DNA of 64,000 nucleotides. It comes from JAAYTD01 sp964472015. GTDB taxonomy: Bacteria; Bacteroidota; Ignavibacteria; Kapaibacteriales; UBA2268. The stretch's first letter is position 1; each line of letters begins with the position of its first letter. The notes under the pieces were generated by a model, which was given only the letters and a program-made list of their open reading frames with translations, ran no database searches and had not been told where the DNA came from. The position numbers were made by a program, and so were the translations under genes. Shown in pieces: positions 7,717-17,640 of the stretch. The stretch lies in assembly GCA_964472015.1 (NCBI GenBank), contig CAYYIP010000003.1, positions 124,001 to 188,000 of the forward strand, read 5' to 3'.

Positions 7717-9624
7717 ATGAGAAAATGGCAAATAGAAGATTCTTCGGAATTATATAATATTAATGGATGGGGAGCTGGTTATTTTAAAATCAACTCTAAA
7801 GGTAATGTTATTGTTACTCCAAAAAACAATGGAGTATCAATTGATTTGAAAGATTTAATTGATGAGTTACAACTTAGAGATGTTTCAACGCCCGTTTTAT
7901 TAAGATTTCCTGATATATTAGATGATCGGATTGAAATGATTTCTAATTGTTTTAAAAAAGCTGCTGAACAATATTCATATAAAGCAAAAAATTTTATTAT
8001 TTATCCTGTAAAAGTTAATCAAATGAAACCTGTTGTTGAAGAAATTGTTAACTATGGGAGAAAATTTAATATAGGTTTAGAAGCAGGTTCCAAACCAGAA
8101 TTACATGCTATTCTTGCAGTAAGTACAAATGAATCTTTAATTATTTGTAATGGATATAAAGATGAAAATTATATAGAGTTAGCATTATTAGCTCAAAAAA
8201 TGGGTAAAAATATATTTGTTGTGGTAGAAAAACCTAATGAGGTTAATCGCATAATAGAGATTGCAAAAAAAATAAATATAAAACCTAATATAGGATTACG
8301 TATTAAACTTGCTAGTTCAGGTAGTGGAAAGTGGGAAGATAGTGGTGGTGATAAAAGTAAGTTTGGATTGACTTCAAGTGAAGTATTGCAGGTAATAAAT
8401 ATTTTAGATAAGTATAAGATGAAAGATACTATAAAGCTTATACATTTTCATATAGGTAGTCAAGTTACTAAAATTAGACGAATAAAAACTGCTTTTGGAG
8501 AAGCTGCAAGTTTTTATGTTCAAATTAGAAAGTTAGGATGTAATATAGAATATGTTGATATAGGTGGTGGGCTTGGTGTTGATTATGAAGGGTTCCGTTC
8601 AGCAAATAGTGCAAGTAGTATAAATTATTCTATTCAAGAGTATGTTAATGATGCAATTTTTAATATTGTTGATGCTGCAAATAAAAATAATTTACCACAT
8701 CCGAATATTATTAGTGAAAGTGGACGTTCATTAACTGCACATCATTCAGTACTTGTTTTTGATGTATTAGAAGTAAATTCTATTCCTAAAATGGATGATG
8801 ATTTTGAAATCAAAGATTCACATCATGAATCGATAAAAGAACTTTATGCTATATGGGATAGTTTACCAACTGGCGGAACACTTTCTACAAGTAGAATTAT
8901 TGAATCATGGCATGATGCACAACAAATACGTGAAGATTCTTTAGAAATTTTTAGATTTGGAGGGTTAACTTTAGAGACTCGTGCAATTATTGAAAAATTA
9001 TATTGGTCAATAGCTGCTGAAATATATGCACTTATTTCAGAATTAAAACATCCAACAGAAGAAATGCGTCAAATAGCAAAAATGCTAACAGATAAATATT
9101 TTTGTAATTTTTCTATTTTTCAATCTCTACCTGATTCATGGGCTATTGATCAATTATTTCCAATAATGCCAATTCATAGACTTAATGAAAAACCTGATAA
9201 GGTAGCTACATTGCAAGATATAACTTGTGATTCTGATGGGAAAATTGATAATTTTGTAACTACAACAAATATTCCAAGTAGTTTACCAGTTCATAAATTA
9301 AAAAACAATGAACAATATTTTATAGGTGCATTTCTTGTTGGAGCATATCAGGAAATATTGGGCGATTTACATAATTTGTTTGGTGATACTAATGCTGTTC
9401 ATATTGTTATTGATGAAGATAGTTATAATATAAAACAAATTATTGATGGAGAAACAGTTGCTGAAGTATTAGAATATGTTCAATATAATCCTAAAAGACT
9501 TGCTAGAAATGTTGAAACCTGGGTAACTGCTGCAGTAAAATCAGGTAAACTTACTACACGAGAAGGAAAAGAATTCCTTTCTATTTATCGTTCAGGATTA
9601 TTTGGATATACATATTTAGAATAA
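7717..9624 (+). CDS. speA: Biosynthetic arginine decarboxylase
   Basis: 635 residues, the length of SpeA-type (fold III, PLP-dependent) enzymes. The PLP lysine is K99 in IYPVKVNQ, the HFHIGSQ motif follows near residue 248, a glycine-rich phosphate-binding stretch DIGGGLGVDY near 285, and ESGRSLTAHHSV near 343. The enzyme turns arginine into agmatine, the first step of polyamine synthesis. No agmatinase or agmatine deiminase gene is in the window. The gap to thiC is 90 bases without a recognisable terminator, so the two may be read together. Confidence 0.96.
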   Translation: MRKWQIEDSSELYNINGWGAGYFKINSKGNVIVTPKNNGVSIDLKDLIDELQLRDVSTPVLLRFPDILDDRIEMISNCFKKAAEQYSYKAKNFIIYPVKVNQMKPVVEEIVNYGRKFNIGLEAGSKPELHAILAVSTNESLIICNGYKDENYIELALLAQKMGKNIFVVVEKPNEVNRIIEIAKKINIKPNIGLRIKLASSGSGKWEDSGGDKSKFGLTSSEVLQVINILDKYKMKDTIKLIHFHIGSQVTKIRRIKTAFGEAASFYVQIRKLGCNIEYVDIGGGLGVDYEGFRSANSASSINYSIQEYVNDAIFNIVDAANKNNLPHPNIISESGRSLTAHHSVLVFDVLEVNSIPKMDDDFEIKDSHHESIKELYAIWDSLPTGGTLSTSRIIESWHDAQQIREDSLEIFRFGGLTLETRAIIEKLYWSIAAEIYALISELKHPTEEMRQIAKMLTDKYFCNFSIFQSLPDSWAIDQLFPIMPIHRLNEKPDKVATLQDITCDSDGKIDNFVTTTNIPSSLPVHKLKNNEQYFIGAFLVGAYQEILGDLHNLFGDTNAVHIVIDEDSYNIKQIIDGETVAEVLEYVQYNPKRLARNVETWVTAAVKSGKLTTREGKEFLSIYRSGLFGYTYLE

Positions 9625-9714
9625 TAAAATTATTCTTTTTATTTTAGAACTATATTATTTTACTTTATAAATTATATATTATTATATTATTATATTATAT
9701 AATTGAATTATAAA

Positions 9715-11028
9715 ATGAAAAACTACAATACTCAAATAGAAGCTGCTAAGCGAGGAATTATAACGCCAGAAATAGAACTTGTTGCTAAAAAAGAATTTAT
9801 TGAAGTAAATAAATTATTAGAACTTGTTGCAATTGGGCAAATTGCAATACCGGCAAATATTAATCATAATTCTTTATCTGCAGAAGGCATTGGAAAAGGA
9901 TTGCGAACAAAAGTTAATGTAAATCTTGGTATTTCAGGAGATAGTAAAAATTATGATATTGAAATGGAAAAAGTCAAAATGGCAATTTCTTTTGGCTGTG
10001 AATCAATAATGGATTTAAGTAATTATGGGAAAACTAATGTTTTTAGAAAAGAACTTATAAAAATCTCACCGGCTATGATAGGGACAGTTCCTATGTATGA
10101 TGCTATTGGATATTTAGAAAAAGATTTGTTGGATATTAAGGCAGAAGATTTTTTAACTGTTATAGAAGCTCATGCAAAAGATGGAGTTGATTTTCAAACC
10201 ATTCATGCAGGTATTAATAAAAGAGCAATTGAAGCATTTAAAAGAGAAAAAAGATTGACTAATATTGTTTCAAGAGGTGGTTCTTTATTATTTGCTTGGA
10301 TGGAATTAACAGGTAATGAAAATCCATTTTTTGAATATTACGACGATGTTTTAGATATATTAAATAAATATGATGTTACAATAAGTATTGGAGATGCTTT
10401 ACGTCCAGGTTCTATTCAAGATAGTACTGATGCTGGTCAAATTAGTGAATTGATAGAAATTGGGCATTTAACTAAGCGTGCTTGGGACAGAAATGTTCAA
10501 GTATTAGTTGAAGGACCAGGACATATGGCAATGAATGAAATTGCAACGAACATAACTTTACAAAAACGTATATGTCATAATGCACCATTTTATGTTTTAG
10601 GACCATTAGTTACTGATATAGCACCAGGGTATGATCATATAACTTCTGCTATTGGGGGAGCTATTGCTGCTGCTGCTGGTGCAGATTTTTTATGTTATGT
10701 TACTCCAGCAGAACATTTAAGATTGCCTGATTTAGATGATGTTCGGGAAGGAATTGTTGCTTCTAAAATAGCAGCACATGCAGCTGATATTGCTAAAGGT
10801 GTACCTAAGGCAAGAGAGATTGATAATAAAATGAGTGATGCAAGAAGACGTGTTGAATGGGATGAAATGTTTTCTTATGCTATTGATAAAGAAAAGGCAA
10901 AACGTTATTTTGAAAGTAATCCACCTTCTGAACGTCATACTTGTTCTATGTGTGGAAAAATGTGTGCAATGAGAACAACAAATAAGATACTCGCAGGTGA
11001 AAAAGTAGAATTTTGTACTGAAAAATAA
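9715..11028 (+). CDS. thiC: Phosphomethylpyrimidine synthase ThiC
   Basis: Start chosen at ATG 9715; a TTG four codons upstream (9703) is also in frame but less likely. About 437 residues, the short ThiC type. The C-terminal radical-SAM cluster motif [10 protein letters not shown] is present (CxxCxxxxC), along with [15 protein letters not shown] and LCYVTPAEH. The enzyme rearranges aminoimidazole ribotide to HMP-phosphate for thiamine synthesis and needs a 4Fe-4S cluster. The upstream gap (<100 bases) is too short and too AT-rich for a TPP riboswitch, so no riboswitch control is visible. thiG lies 37 kb away; the thiamine genes are dispersed. Confidence 0.96.
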   Translation: MKNYNTQIEAAKRGIITPEIELVAKKEFIEVNKLLELVAIGQIAIPANINHNSLSAEGIGKGLRTKVNVNLGISGDSKNYDIEMEKVKMAISFGCESIMDLSNYGKTNVFRKELIKISPAMIGTVPMYDAIGYLEKDLLDIKAEDFLTVIEAHAKDGVDFQTIHAGINKRAIEAFKREKRLTNIVSRGGSLLFAWMELTGNENPFFEYYDDVLDILNKYDVTISIGDALRPGSIQDSTDAGQISELIEIGHLTKRAWDRNVQVLVEGPGHMAMNEIATNITLQKRICHNAPFYVLGPLVTDIAPGYDHITSAIGGAIAAAAGADFLCYVTPAEHLRLPDLDDVREGIVASKIAAHAADIAKGVPKAREIDNKMSDARRRVEWDEMFSYAIDKEKAKRYFESNPPSERHTCSMCGKMCAMRTTNKILAGEKVEFCTEK

Positions 11029-11156
11029 TTGTTTTTTTATATTTGACTTTATATTATGTATGTCTATGATTTATACTACATATTATAAATAATAATTTTT
11101 ACATTATTATTATTTCTTATTTTTTAAATACTTTTATAATTTTCTTTTTATTTTAT

Positions 11157-11765
11157 ATGATTTCTCAAATTACAGGAAAACTTATTTCTAAAAAAACGAC
11201 AGAAGTTGTTATAGAATGTTCAGGTGTTGGTTTTTTATTGATAGTTCCTATTTCTACAGAAAAATGTTTACCAGCGCTTAATGAAAATGTTACATTACAA
11301 ACTTTACTTATAACAAACGAAAGAGAAGATACAATAGTATTATTTGGATTTTATACTGATGCAGAAAGAGAAATTTTTAAATTACTTTTAAAAGTAAAGG
11401 GTATTGGTCCGAAATCAGCGTTGGGAATATTATCATCTATAAGTATTTCTGAGTTTTGTAATGCAATAAAGAATGAAAATCATGAATTGTTAAAAAAAAT
11501 GCCAGGAATAGGAGACAAGACCGCAAAGCTTATTGTAATTGAATTGAAAAATAAGGTAACAAAAATAGATGAAGATAGTTCTTTGTATTTTGAAGAAGAT
11601 GTTTTGTCAATATTGCAAGAAGATGCTATTAATGCGCTTATAACTCTTGGATATAATAAAATAATTGCAGCAAAAGAAGTAAAAAAAGCTATTTCTGTTT
11701 TAGGACAACTTGATATTACTATTGAAAATATTATTAATTTAGTTTTGAAAAAGAATAAGATATAA
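11157..11765 (+). CDS. ruvA: Holliday junction branch migration protein RuvA
   Basis: 202 residues. An N-terminal OB-fold domain (MISQITGKLISKK), then two helix-hairpin-helix motifs (VKGIGPKSA near 80 and MPGIGDKTA near 115), and a C-terminal three-helix domain that contacts RuvB (LGYNKIIAAKEVKKAI). RuvA tetramers bind Holliday junctions and load the RuvB helicase. ruvB and ruvC are not adjacent. Family length is normal. Confidence 0.95.
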   Translation: MISQITGKLISKKTTEVVIECSGVGFLLIVPISTEKCLPALNENVTLQTLLITNEREDTIVLFGFYTDAEREIFKLLLKVKGIGPKSALGILSSISISEFCNAIKNENHELLKKMPGIGDKTAKLIVIELKNKVTKIDEDSSLYFEEDVLSILQEDAINALITLGYNKIIAAKEVKKAISVLGQLDITIENIINLVLKKNKI

Positions 11766-11842
11766 TTTTTTATATAATATAGATGTTTTTATAAAAATTA
11801 ATAAAAATGTTATTTTTTTTATAATTTTTAGATATAAATAAT

Positions 11843-12397
11843 ATGACTGTTGAAAAAAACAATACTGCTTTATTAATTATTGATATACAAGAGAAAATAT
11901 TAACTGCAATGCATGATAAAGATATGTTAATTAATAATGCAGAAAAATTAATTAATTCAAATAATATATTAGGACTTCCGATAATTTCTACTGTTCAATA
12001 TCCTAGTGGTTTAGGTAGTACTATTTCAAAACTTTCTATTATAATAAATAATAATCCATATCATAGAGAATTTGAAAAATTTGAATTTAGTTGTGTTCGT
12101 AATGAAAATATATTTAATGCATTGAAAGAATTATCTTGTAAAAATATAATTGTAATTGGAATAGAAGCGCATGTATGTGTACAGCAAACAGTGATAGATT
12201 TATTAGAAGATGGTAATTTTAATCCTATAGTGGTTGCGGATTGCATTTCTTCTAGAAAAGAAATTGATAAACATTTTGCTTTAAAACGTATGAGAGATTA
12301 TGGAGCTGATATAACTACATATGAAGCAGTAATTTTTAATTTATTATTAACTTCAAGGGCACCGGAATTTAAAGAAATATCTAAACTTATTAAATAA
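11843..12397 (+). CDS. Isochorismatase-family cysteine hydrolase
   Basis: 184 residues with the family's catalytic triad visible: Asp14 in LLIIDIQEKI, Lys79 in EKFEFSC and Cys112 in IEAHVCVQQT. The cis-peptide region before the cysteine (VIGIEAH) fits. It most resembles YcaC-type or nicotinamidase-like members, whose substrates vary (nicotinamide, ureidoacrylate, unknown amides), so no specific substrate can be named. It is a soluble cytoplasmic protein. No neighbours indicate a pathway. Confidence 0.85.
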   Translation: MTVEKNNTALLIIDIQEKILTAMHDKDMLINNAEKLINSNNILGLPIISTVQYPSGLGSTISKLSIIINNNPYHREFEKFEFSCVRNENIFNALKELSCKNIIVIGIEAHVCVQQTVIDLLEDGNFNPIVVADCISSRKEIDKHFALKRMRDYGADITTYEAVIFNLLLTSRAPEFKEISKLIK

Positions 12398-12438
12398 TTA
12401 GTTTTTTAATTAAAGATTATAAATTTTTATTATTAATT

Positions 12439-12915
12439 ATGAAGAAAAATTTTATAGTGTTATTTATGATGTTATTATTATTTAGTTGTAGTAGTATAAA
12501 TGATAACATTGATAATGAAAAAGAATATAAATTAACCTCAGATTATAAAAAATTTGTATTAACTTGGGGTTATAATAATAGTAATAGTGATTGCTTAATG
12601 GGATATAAATTATATGATAATGGAAAAATTGATTTCTTCCAACAATATAAAGAGACAAATAAATTAATAACGGATTCTATAACAACAATTCCTATGAATA
12701 GAGTATTAAAAATATTGGAATATACAAATAATACTTATTTATATACTCCAGCATTAAATGAACCAGGTAAAGAATGTAAATATATTGAACTTATAAAACC
12801 TACAGTAAATTTTTATTCTAAAGTACAATGGAATGAGCATAATACTTATGGAAGTAAAACTTTTAGAATATTATTTGATACATTATTAACTTTAATACCA
12901 TTAAATATAAGATAA
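12439..12915 (+). CDS. Hypothetical lipoprotein
   Basis: 158 residues starting with a lipoprotein signal (KNFIVLFMMLLLFSCSS; lipobox cysteine near 17). The mature part begins with an acidic, asparagine-rich linker, followed by a compact region with conserved-looking Trp and Cys residues (LTWGYNNSNSDCLMGYKLYD). I do not recognise a family. It lies 6 bases before the NtrC-like regulator gene, so the two are probably co-transcribed and may be functionally tied. Confidence 0.75.
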   Translation: MKKNFIVLFMMLLLFSCSSINDNIDNEKEYKLTSDYKKFVLTWGYNNSNSDCLMGYKLYDNGKIDFFQQYKETNKLITDSITTIPMNRVLKILEYTNNTYLYTPALNEPGKECKYIELIKPTVNFYSKVQWNEHNTYGSKTFRILFDTLLTLIPLNIR

Positions 12916-12921
12916 ATAAAA

Positions 12922-14319
12922 ATGAAAATTTTAATTGTAGATGATAATATAGATTTTTCCAGTACAATGGCTGATATTATCAATTCTTTTGGATTTGATA
13001 CAGAAGCTATAAATTCACCATATGAAGCTATTTCTTATATGGAAGAAAATTATTCGAAAATAGGTCTAATTTTACTTGATATTGAATTTGGGTTTGGTGA
13101 AAAGTTAAATGGATTAGATATTCTTGATGTTTTTCGAAAAAATTATATACATATTCCTATTGTTATGATAACAGGGAAAGGAACTATAGAAACTGCTGTA
13201 AAAGCTACAAAACTTGGAGCAATAAATTTTATAGAAAAAAATATAATTACAAAAGAAAAAATACGAGGTATTCTTGATTCAACTATTAATATATCCAAAA
13301 GCATAGGGGAAGATGCTGAGATACATAACTTTTTAGTTTCACAAGGTCTTATTGGAAGAAGTAAGTGCTTTATAGAACTTGGAAATAATATAATACGTTA
13401 TGGACGAACAGAATTAAATGTTATTATTTTTGGAGAAACAGGAACAGGGAAAAAACTCGTTGCAAAGGCATTGCATAATATAAGTAATAGAAGTAGAAGT
13501 AATTTTATAACTCTTGATATTCCAAATATTAGTAAAGAGCGTTTTCAATATGAATTATTTGGTTATGTAAAAGGGGCATTTGAGAATGCAACTGAAACGG
13601 TAAAGGGGAGATTCCATGAAGCAAATAAGGGAACTTTATTTTTAGATGAAATAGGATTTCTTCCTTTAGAGTTACAATCTTATTTATTGTTACCGATTGA
13701 AGAACGAGTTGTAAGAAAAATTGGGGCAACAGAAAGTGAGCAAGTTAACATTAGATGTATTGCAGCCACAAATAAAAATTTGCATTCTATGATGAAAAGA
13801 GAAGAATTTAATGAACAATTATATCATAGATTACGAGAATGTGAAATTTATGTTCCTGCATTAAAAGAACGACGTGAAGATATTATAGATATTATACAGC
13901 ACTATACTATATTACATAATGAGGATTTCTATGAAAATAAGTTTTTTTCACAGAGTGCTATGTCTTATTTAATGGAACAAAATTGGCCAGGTAATGTAAG
14001 AGAATTAGTAGCATTAATAAAAGTTCTTCTTCAAACAATACCAAAAGAACAAATTGATGAAGTAGATGTTATAAAACAATTATCTATGAGACGTAGTAAT
14101 ATTCATTATAATGATACAACAGCTACAATTTCTGATACAAGTACATTAAAAGAAGAAATTGCAAAAATAGATAAGATTAAAATAGAAAAGACTTTAGAAC
14201 AAAATAATGGTAATGTTAGCAAATCGGCTGTATTACTTGGAATTAGCAGAGAGACTTTACATAATAAAATAAAAACATATCAAATAAATGTAAATGCATT
14301 TAGAAAATCTCGTTCTTAA
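12922..14319 (+). CDS. NtrC-like response regulator with degenerate GAFTGA loop
   Basis: 465 residues in three domains. The receiver (1-120) has acidic DD7-8, phospho-acceptor D53 in LILLDIEFG and switch residues T84 and K106. The AAA+ domain (about 142-380) has Walker A GETGTGKK (171-178), Walker B GTLFLDEIG (238-245 region), sensor I AATNKN and LYHRL. A Fis-type helix-turn-helix (about 425-460) has NNGNVSKSAVLLGISRETL. The sigma54-contacting loop reads GAFENA (218-223) instead of GAFTGA, so classic sigma54 activation is doubtful. No histidine kinase is adjacent. It is probably co-transcribed with the lipoprotein 6 bases upstream. Possible roles are ATP-dependent remodelling or DNA binding without sigma54. 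Confidence 0.9.
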   Translation: MKILIVDDNIDFSSTMADIINSFGFDTEAINSPYEAISYMEENYSKIGLILLDIEFGFGEKLNGLDILDVFRKNYIHIPIVMITGKGTIETAVKATKLGAINFIEKNIITKEKIRGILDSTINISKSIGEDAEIHNFLVSQGLIGRSKCFIELGNNIIRYGRTELNVIIFGETGTGKKLVAKALHNISNRSRSNFITLDIPNISKERFQYELFGYVKGAFENATETVKGRFHEANKGTLFLDEIGFLPLELQSYLLLPIEERVVRKIGATESEQVNIRCIAATNKNLHSMMKREEFNEQLYHRLRECEIYVPALKERREDIIDIIQHYTILHNEDFYENKFFSQSAMSYLMEQNWPGNVRELVALIKVLLQTIPKEQIDEVDVIKQLSMRRSNIHYNDTTATISDTSTLKEEIAKIDKIKIEKTLEQNNGNVSKSAVLLGISRETLHNKIKTYQINVNAFRKSRS

Positions 14320-14358
14320 ATTAAATTAAATTATAATATTTTTAATTTTCTTATTTTT

Positions 14359-14931
14359 ATGAATAATATATATAAAGTCAATATATATATATATATAATT
14401 GTTATATTTTTTATATATTGCTATTCTTTTAATTGTTTTGCTATTGAAGAAATTACTGATACAATAAAAGTAGTAGAATCAAATACTGAAAAGAATATAA
14501 CATTAAAATCATTAGATAATTCTAAAAGTACATTAACAGCGATTAGTCTTTCGTTTTTAATGCCGGGATTAGGTCAAGTATATGTAGAAAAATACTGGAA
14601 AGCACCTATATTTTTTGCTACGGCTTCTGTATTATGGTATTCTTTAATAGATAATCATATAAAAGCTAATAATTATAAAAAAAAAATAGATGAGATAGTA
14701 AATACAAATTCTACCGAGTTAAATTATTATAAAGAAAGACATGAAGATGCAATTGATAATAGAGATATTTCTAGTTTATATTTGATAGGTGTTTATACAT
14801 TAGCTGCAATAGATGCATATGTGGGAGTTTATTTATTTGATTTTAATATAGGTAATAATAATTTGAAGCTATATACAATCCCTCGCAGTATTGATAATGG
14901 TATTATATTAAATATAAATTTTAGATTTTAA
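14359..14931 (+). CDS. DUF5683-like membrane protein
   Basis: 190 residues. A signal peptide or first membrane helix (about 9-29) leads to a mature part with the stretch SFLMPGLGQVYVEKYWKAP (near 70), the PGxGQ-Y motif of DUF5683/TM2-like small envelope proteins, then hydrophobic segments near 90 and 145. The function is unknown in the family. The start of the gene runs through an (AT)8 dinucleotide tract (14381-14396), within codons 8-13. The gene stands between the regulator and lnt, all on the plus strand. Confidence 0.75.
   Translation: MNNIYKVNIYIYIIVIFFIYCYSFNCFAIEEITDTIKVVESNTEKNITLKSLDNSKSTLTAISLSFLMPGLGQVYVEKYWKAPIFFATASVLWYSLIDNHIKANNYKKKIDEIVNTNSTELNYYKERHEDAIDNRDISSLYLIGVYTLAAIDAYVGVYLFDFNIGNNNLKLYTIPRSIDNGIILNINFRF
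14381..14397. repeat. (AT)8 dinucleotide microsatellite within a coding start
   Basis: Eight AT units lie inside the first codons of the DUF5683-like gene. Slippage by one unit would shift the frame. Confidence 0.8.
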
Positions 14932-15003
14932 AAGTAGAATATTAATTTTTATTTAATAAAAGTATACTAATATTAAAAATGATTTAATGGTATAATTATT
15001 TTT

Positions 15004-16737
15004 ATGATTTTCAAAAAAAATAAACTTATAACTATTACAAATGTAGATAATACGATTTCAAAAGCTAATTTTAGGAAAAATATTTTATATTCTATTTTTA
15101 GTGGTATATTATTAGTATTAGCTTTTCCGCCATTATCATTTTTTCTATTAGCCTTTTTGGCGTTTATTCCTATTTTTCAAGTATTAAATAATTACAATAA
15201 AACTACACATACTTATCTATACATATATATAATGTTTTTTATTTATCACATAGGAACTAACTGGTGGATAAGTAGTTGGCAAGAAAATACAGATATATAT
15301 CTTTTTTGGGCAGGGATAGCTACGGCTTTTTTTCATCCTCTTTTTTTCTTAATTCCTTTTTTTATTTATTTTCAATTAAATAAATTATTACATAGACGAT
15401 ATACTATATGGGTATTTCCTCTTATTTGGGTTACTTTTGAGTGGTTACATAGTATTGGGGATCTAGCTTATTCATGGTTAACAATTGGATATACTCAATT
15501 TTATAATTATAATTTATATCAAGTTGTTGATATTGCAGGTATTTGGGGCGTAAGTTTTTTAGTAATTTTAGGGAATGTTTTGTTATATAAAATATTTATT
15601 AATTGCAAAGATATTTTTATTAAAGGAGAAAATAATATTAAAATATTTTTAAAAAATAGGTATAATCAAAAACTTATAATTATTTTTATTTTAATAATTA
15701 TTTTACCGAATATTTATGGATTATGTATAATAAAAAAATATAATAATTATATACCTAAAATATCAAATAAATCTATAACAATAGGGTTAATTCAACCTAA
15801 TATCAATCCTTGGAAAAAATGGGAAACAAATCCTTATGAACAACTTCAATTACATTTAAAATTACAAGATTCTTTATTTAATGATTTTGGAACAATAGAC
15901 TTATTTATTTGGAACGAAACTGCCATTCCAGCTACCAGTCTTTTAATAAATAGGGATATGAATTTTACATATATTAAAAATTATTTATATAGATTAGATG
16001 CTTCTTTATTAACAGGATTTGCACAGTATAAATTTTTTAAGGAAACAGATATAAATATACCTGTAACTGCTAGATATTATGATAATGATAGTTCTGAATT
16101 ATTTTGTTCATACAATTCGGCTATATTATTAAATAGATATATAAAAAATACACAAATATATCATAAACAAAGACTTACACCTTTTGCAGAAGGAATACCT
16201 TATGTTAAATATTTAAAATTTATGAAAGATTTATTCGTTTGGGGGGTTGGTATTTCTTCTTGGGAACGTGGAACAGAAATTAAAAATTTTATATTACCCC
16301 TAAAAAATAAATCTAATATTTTAGATACTACTACTATTGCTATTGCTCCTATTATTTGTATTGAATCTATTTATCCTGGATATGTTAGAAAATTTGTTGA
16401 TATTGGAGCAGAAATTTTAACTGTGATTACTAATGATGCTTGGTATGATTATACGTCTGGTCCTATTCAACATTATATAATTGCTGTAACTCGTGCTATG
16501 GAAAATAGACGTTATTTAGCAAGATGTGCGAACACAGGAATTTCAGGTATAATTTCCCCGCTAGGAATAGATATAGTAAGAGCTTATCAATATAAAACTA
16601 TGGCAGTAGCTGCATCTGTACCAGCATTAAATTTTAAAACTATATATACTAAATATGGCGATTATTTGCCTCAAGTTTTTATTGTTTTTATATTAATATT
16701 TTATTTTTCTTTATGTATATTTAAACTTAAGAAATAA
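15004..16737 (+). CDS. lnt: Apolipoprotein N-acyltransferase Lnt
   Basis: 577 residues. An N-terminal set of membrane helices (about 25-240) precedes a periplasmic nitrilase-like domain. The catalytic triad is visible: Glu305 in FIWNETAIPA, Lys388 in YHKQRLTPF and Cys452 in PIICIESIYP. A last membrane helix lies near 555-573. Lnt adds the third acyl chain to lipoproteins, which fits the many lipobox proteins in this window and a Gram-negative envelope. The protein is somewhat longer than E. coli Lnt because of the N-terminal extension and loops. Confidence 0.95.
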   Translation: MIFKKNKLITITNVDNTISKANFRKNILYSIFSGILLVLAFPPLSFFLLAFLAFIPIFQVLNNYNKTTHTYLYIYIMFFIYHIGTNWWISSWQENTDIYLFWAGIATAFFHPLFFLIPFFIYFQLNKLLHRRYTIWVFPLIWVTFEWLHSIGDLAYSWLTIGYTQFYNYNLYQVVDIAGIWGVSFLVILGNVLLYKIFINCKDIFIKGENNIKIFLKNRYNQKLIIIFILIIILPNIYGLCIIKKYNNYIPKISNKSITIGLIQPNINPWKKWETNPYEQLQLHLKLQDSLFNDFGTIDLFIWNETAIPATSLLINRDMNFTYIKNYLYRLDASLLTGFAQYKFFKETDINIPVTARYYDNDSSELFCSYNSAILLNRYIKNTQIYHKQRLTPFAEGIPYVKYLKFMKDLFVWGVGISSWERGTEIKNFILPLKNKSNILDTTTIAIAPIICIESIYPGYVRKFVDIGAEILTVITNDAWYDYTSGPIQHYIIAVTRAMENRRYLARCANTGISGIISPLGIDIVRAYQYKTMAVAASVPALNFKTIYTKYGDYLPQVFIVFILIFYFSLCIFKLKK

Positions 16738-16872
16738 AATAAGATATAATAATTAATAATAAATAATTTAAATAAATATCAAAAAATGAAAAAAAAATTA
16801 TTTATTTTATAATATTGTTGATTATTTGTATATTTGTAAAATAATTATTTTTTAATTTTTAAATTAATTCTA

Positions 16873-17610
16873 ATGAAAGTTATAAGAAATTTACTATTGA
16901 CAGTTGTTTTTGTTGGAATAAGTATTATTTTAGCAACAGAAATACAAGCTGCAAAAAAAACAGAAGTCGTTATGAAAACAGACTTAGATTCTATTGCGTA
17001 TGCACTAGGACAAAATTATTATTCTATGCTTAAACAAAATTCAATTGATATTAATTTGGATTTATTTTTTGCAGGCATTAATGAAGCAAAAGCAGGTCAA
17101 GCAAAGTTTTCAAAAGAACAAGAGGAACAACAAATTTCTAAATTAAACGAAATGTTACAAAAGAAACATGCAGAAATGATAGCAGAAAAATCAGCTGCAA
17201 ACAAAGAAGCAGGTACAAAATTTTTGGAAGCTAATAAAAAGAAAGCTAATGTAAAAGTGACTGCAAGTGGACTTCAATATGAAGTAGTAAAAGAAGGAAC
17301 GGGTAAACAACCTAAAGCAACTGATAAGGTTACTGTTCATTATACTGGAAAGTTGCTTGATGGAACTATATTTGATAGTTCTGTTCAACGTGGCGAGCCT
17401 GTGCAATTTGGTTTAAATCAAGTTATTCCAGGCTGGACAGAAGGTGTGCAATTAATGAAAGAAGGTGGTAAATCTATATTATACATTCCTTCTAATCTTG
17501 CATATGGTGATAGGGATATGGGACAAATCCCTCCTGGTTCTACTTTAATTTTTGAAGTTGAACTTATAAAAGTTGATGATACAAAAGCTGATACAAAAAC
17601 TGGTGAATAA
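16873..17610 (+). CDS. FKBP-type peptidyl-prolyl isomerase (FkpA/Mip-like), exported
   Basis: 245 residues. A signal peptide (about 1-26, ending near IQAAKK) is followed by a helical dimerisation region (about 35-120) with the SIAYALGQNY motif of Mip/FkpA N-domains, and a C-terminal FKBP domain (about 130-235) with VTVHYTGKLLDGTIFDSS, QVIPGWTEGVQLM and IPPGSTLIFEVEL. This is the classic periplasmic or outer-membrane folding helper. Unlike most neighbours it uses many lysine and alanine codons, but this is typical of the family. Some 30 bases separate it from the following barrel gene, so it may assist outer-membrane protein folding. Confidence 0.95.
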   Translation: MKVIRNLLLTVVFVGISIILATEIQAAKKTEVVMKTDLDSIAYALGQNYYSMLKQNSIDINLDLFFAGINEAKAGQAKFSKEQEEQQISKLNEMLQKKHAEMIAEKSAANKEAGTKFLEANKKKANVKVTASGLQYEVVKEGTGKQPKATDKVTVHYTGKLLDGTIFDSSVQRGEPVQFGLNQVIPGWTEGVQLMKEGGKSILYIPSNLAYGDRDMGQIPPGSTLIFEVELIKVDDTKADTKTGE

Positions 17611-17640
17611 TTAATTTATTAAAGGTAACTTAATTATATT

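Noticed and set aside
9625..9714. TPP riboswitch upstream of thiC
   Set aside because: The gap is about 90 bases of A/T without the conserved CUGAGA or ACCUGA segments.
11012..11045. TTTG-N22-TATATTTG promoter for ruvA
   Set aside because: The -33 element lies inside the thiC coding end and the spacer is 22; too weak to list beside the 20-base examples.
16786..16850. ATG plus A9 tract and a possible signal-peptide-like frame before the FKBP gene
   Set aside because: Only 8 codons in the present frame; even with one extra A it would encode about 19 residues. No homology or ribosome site.
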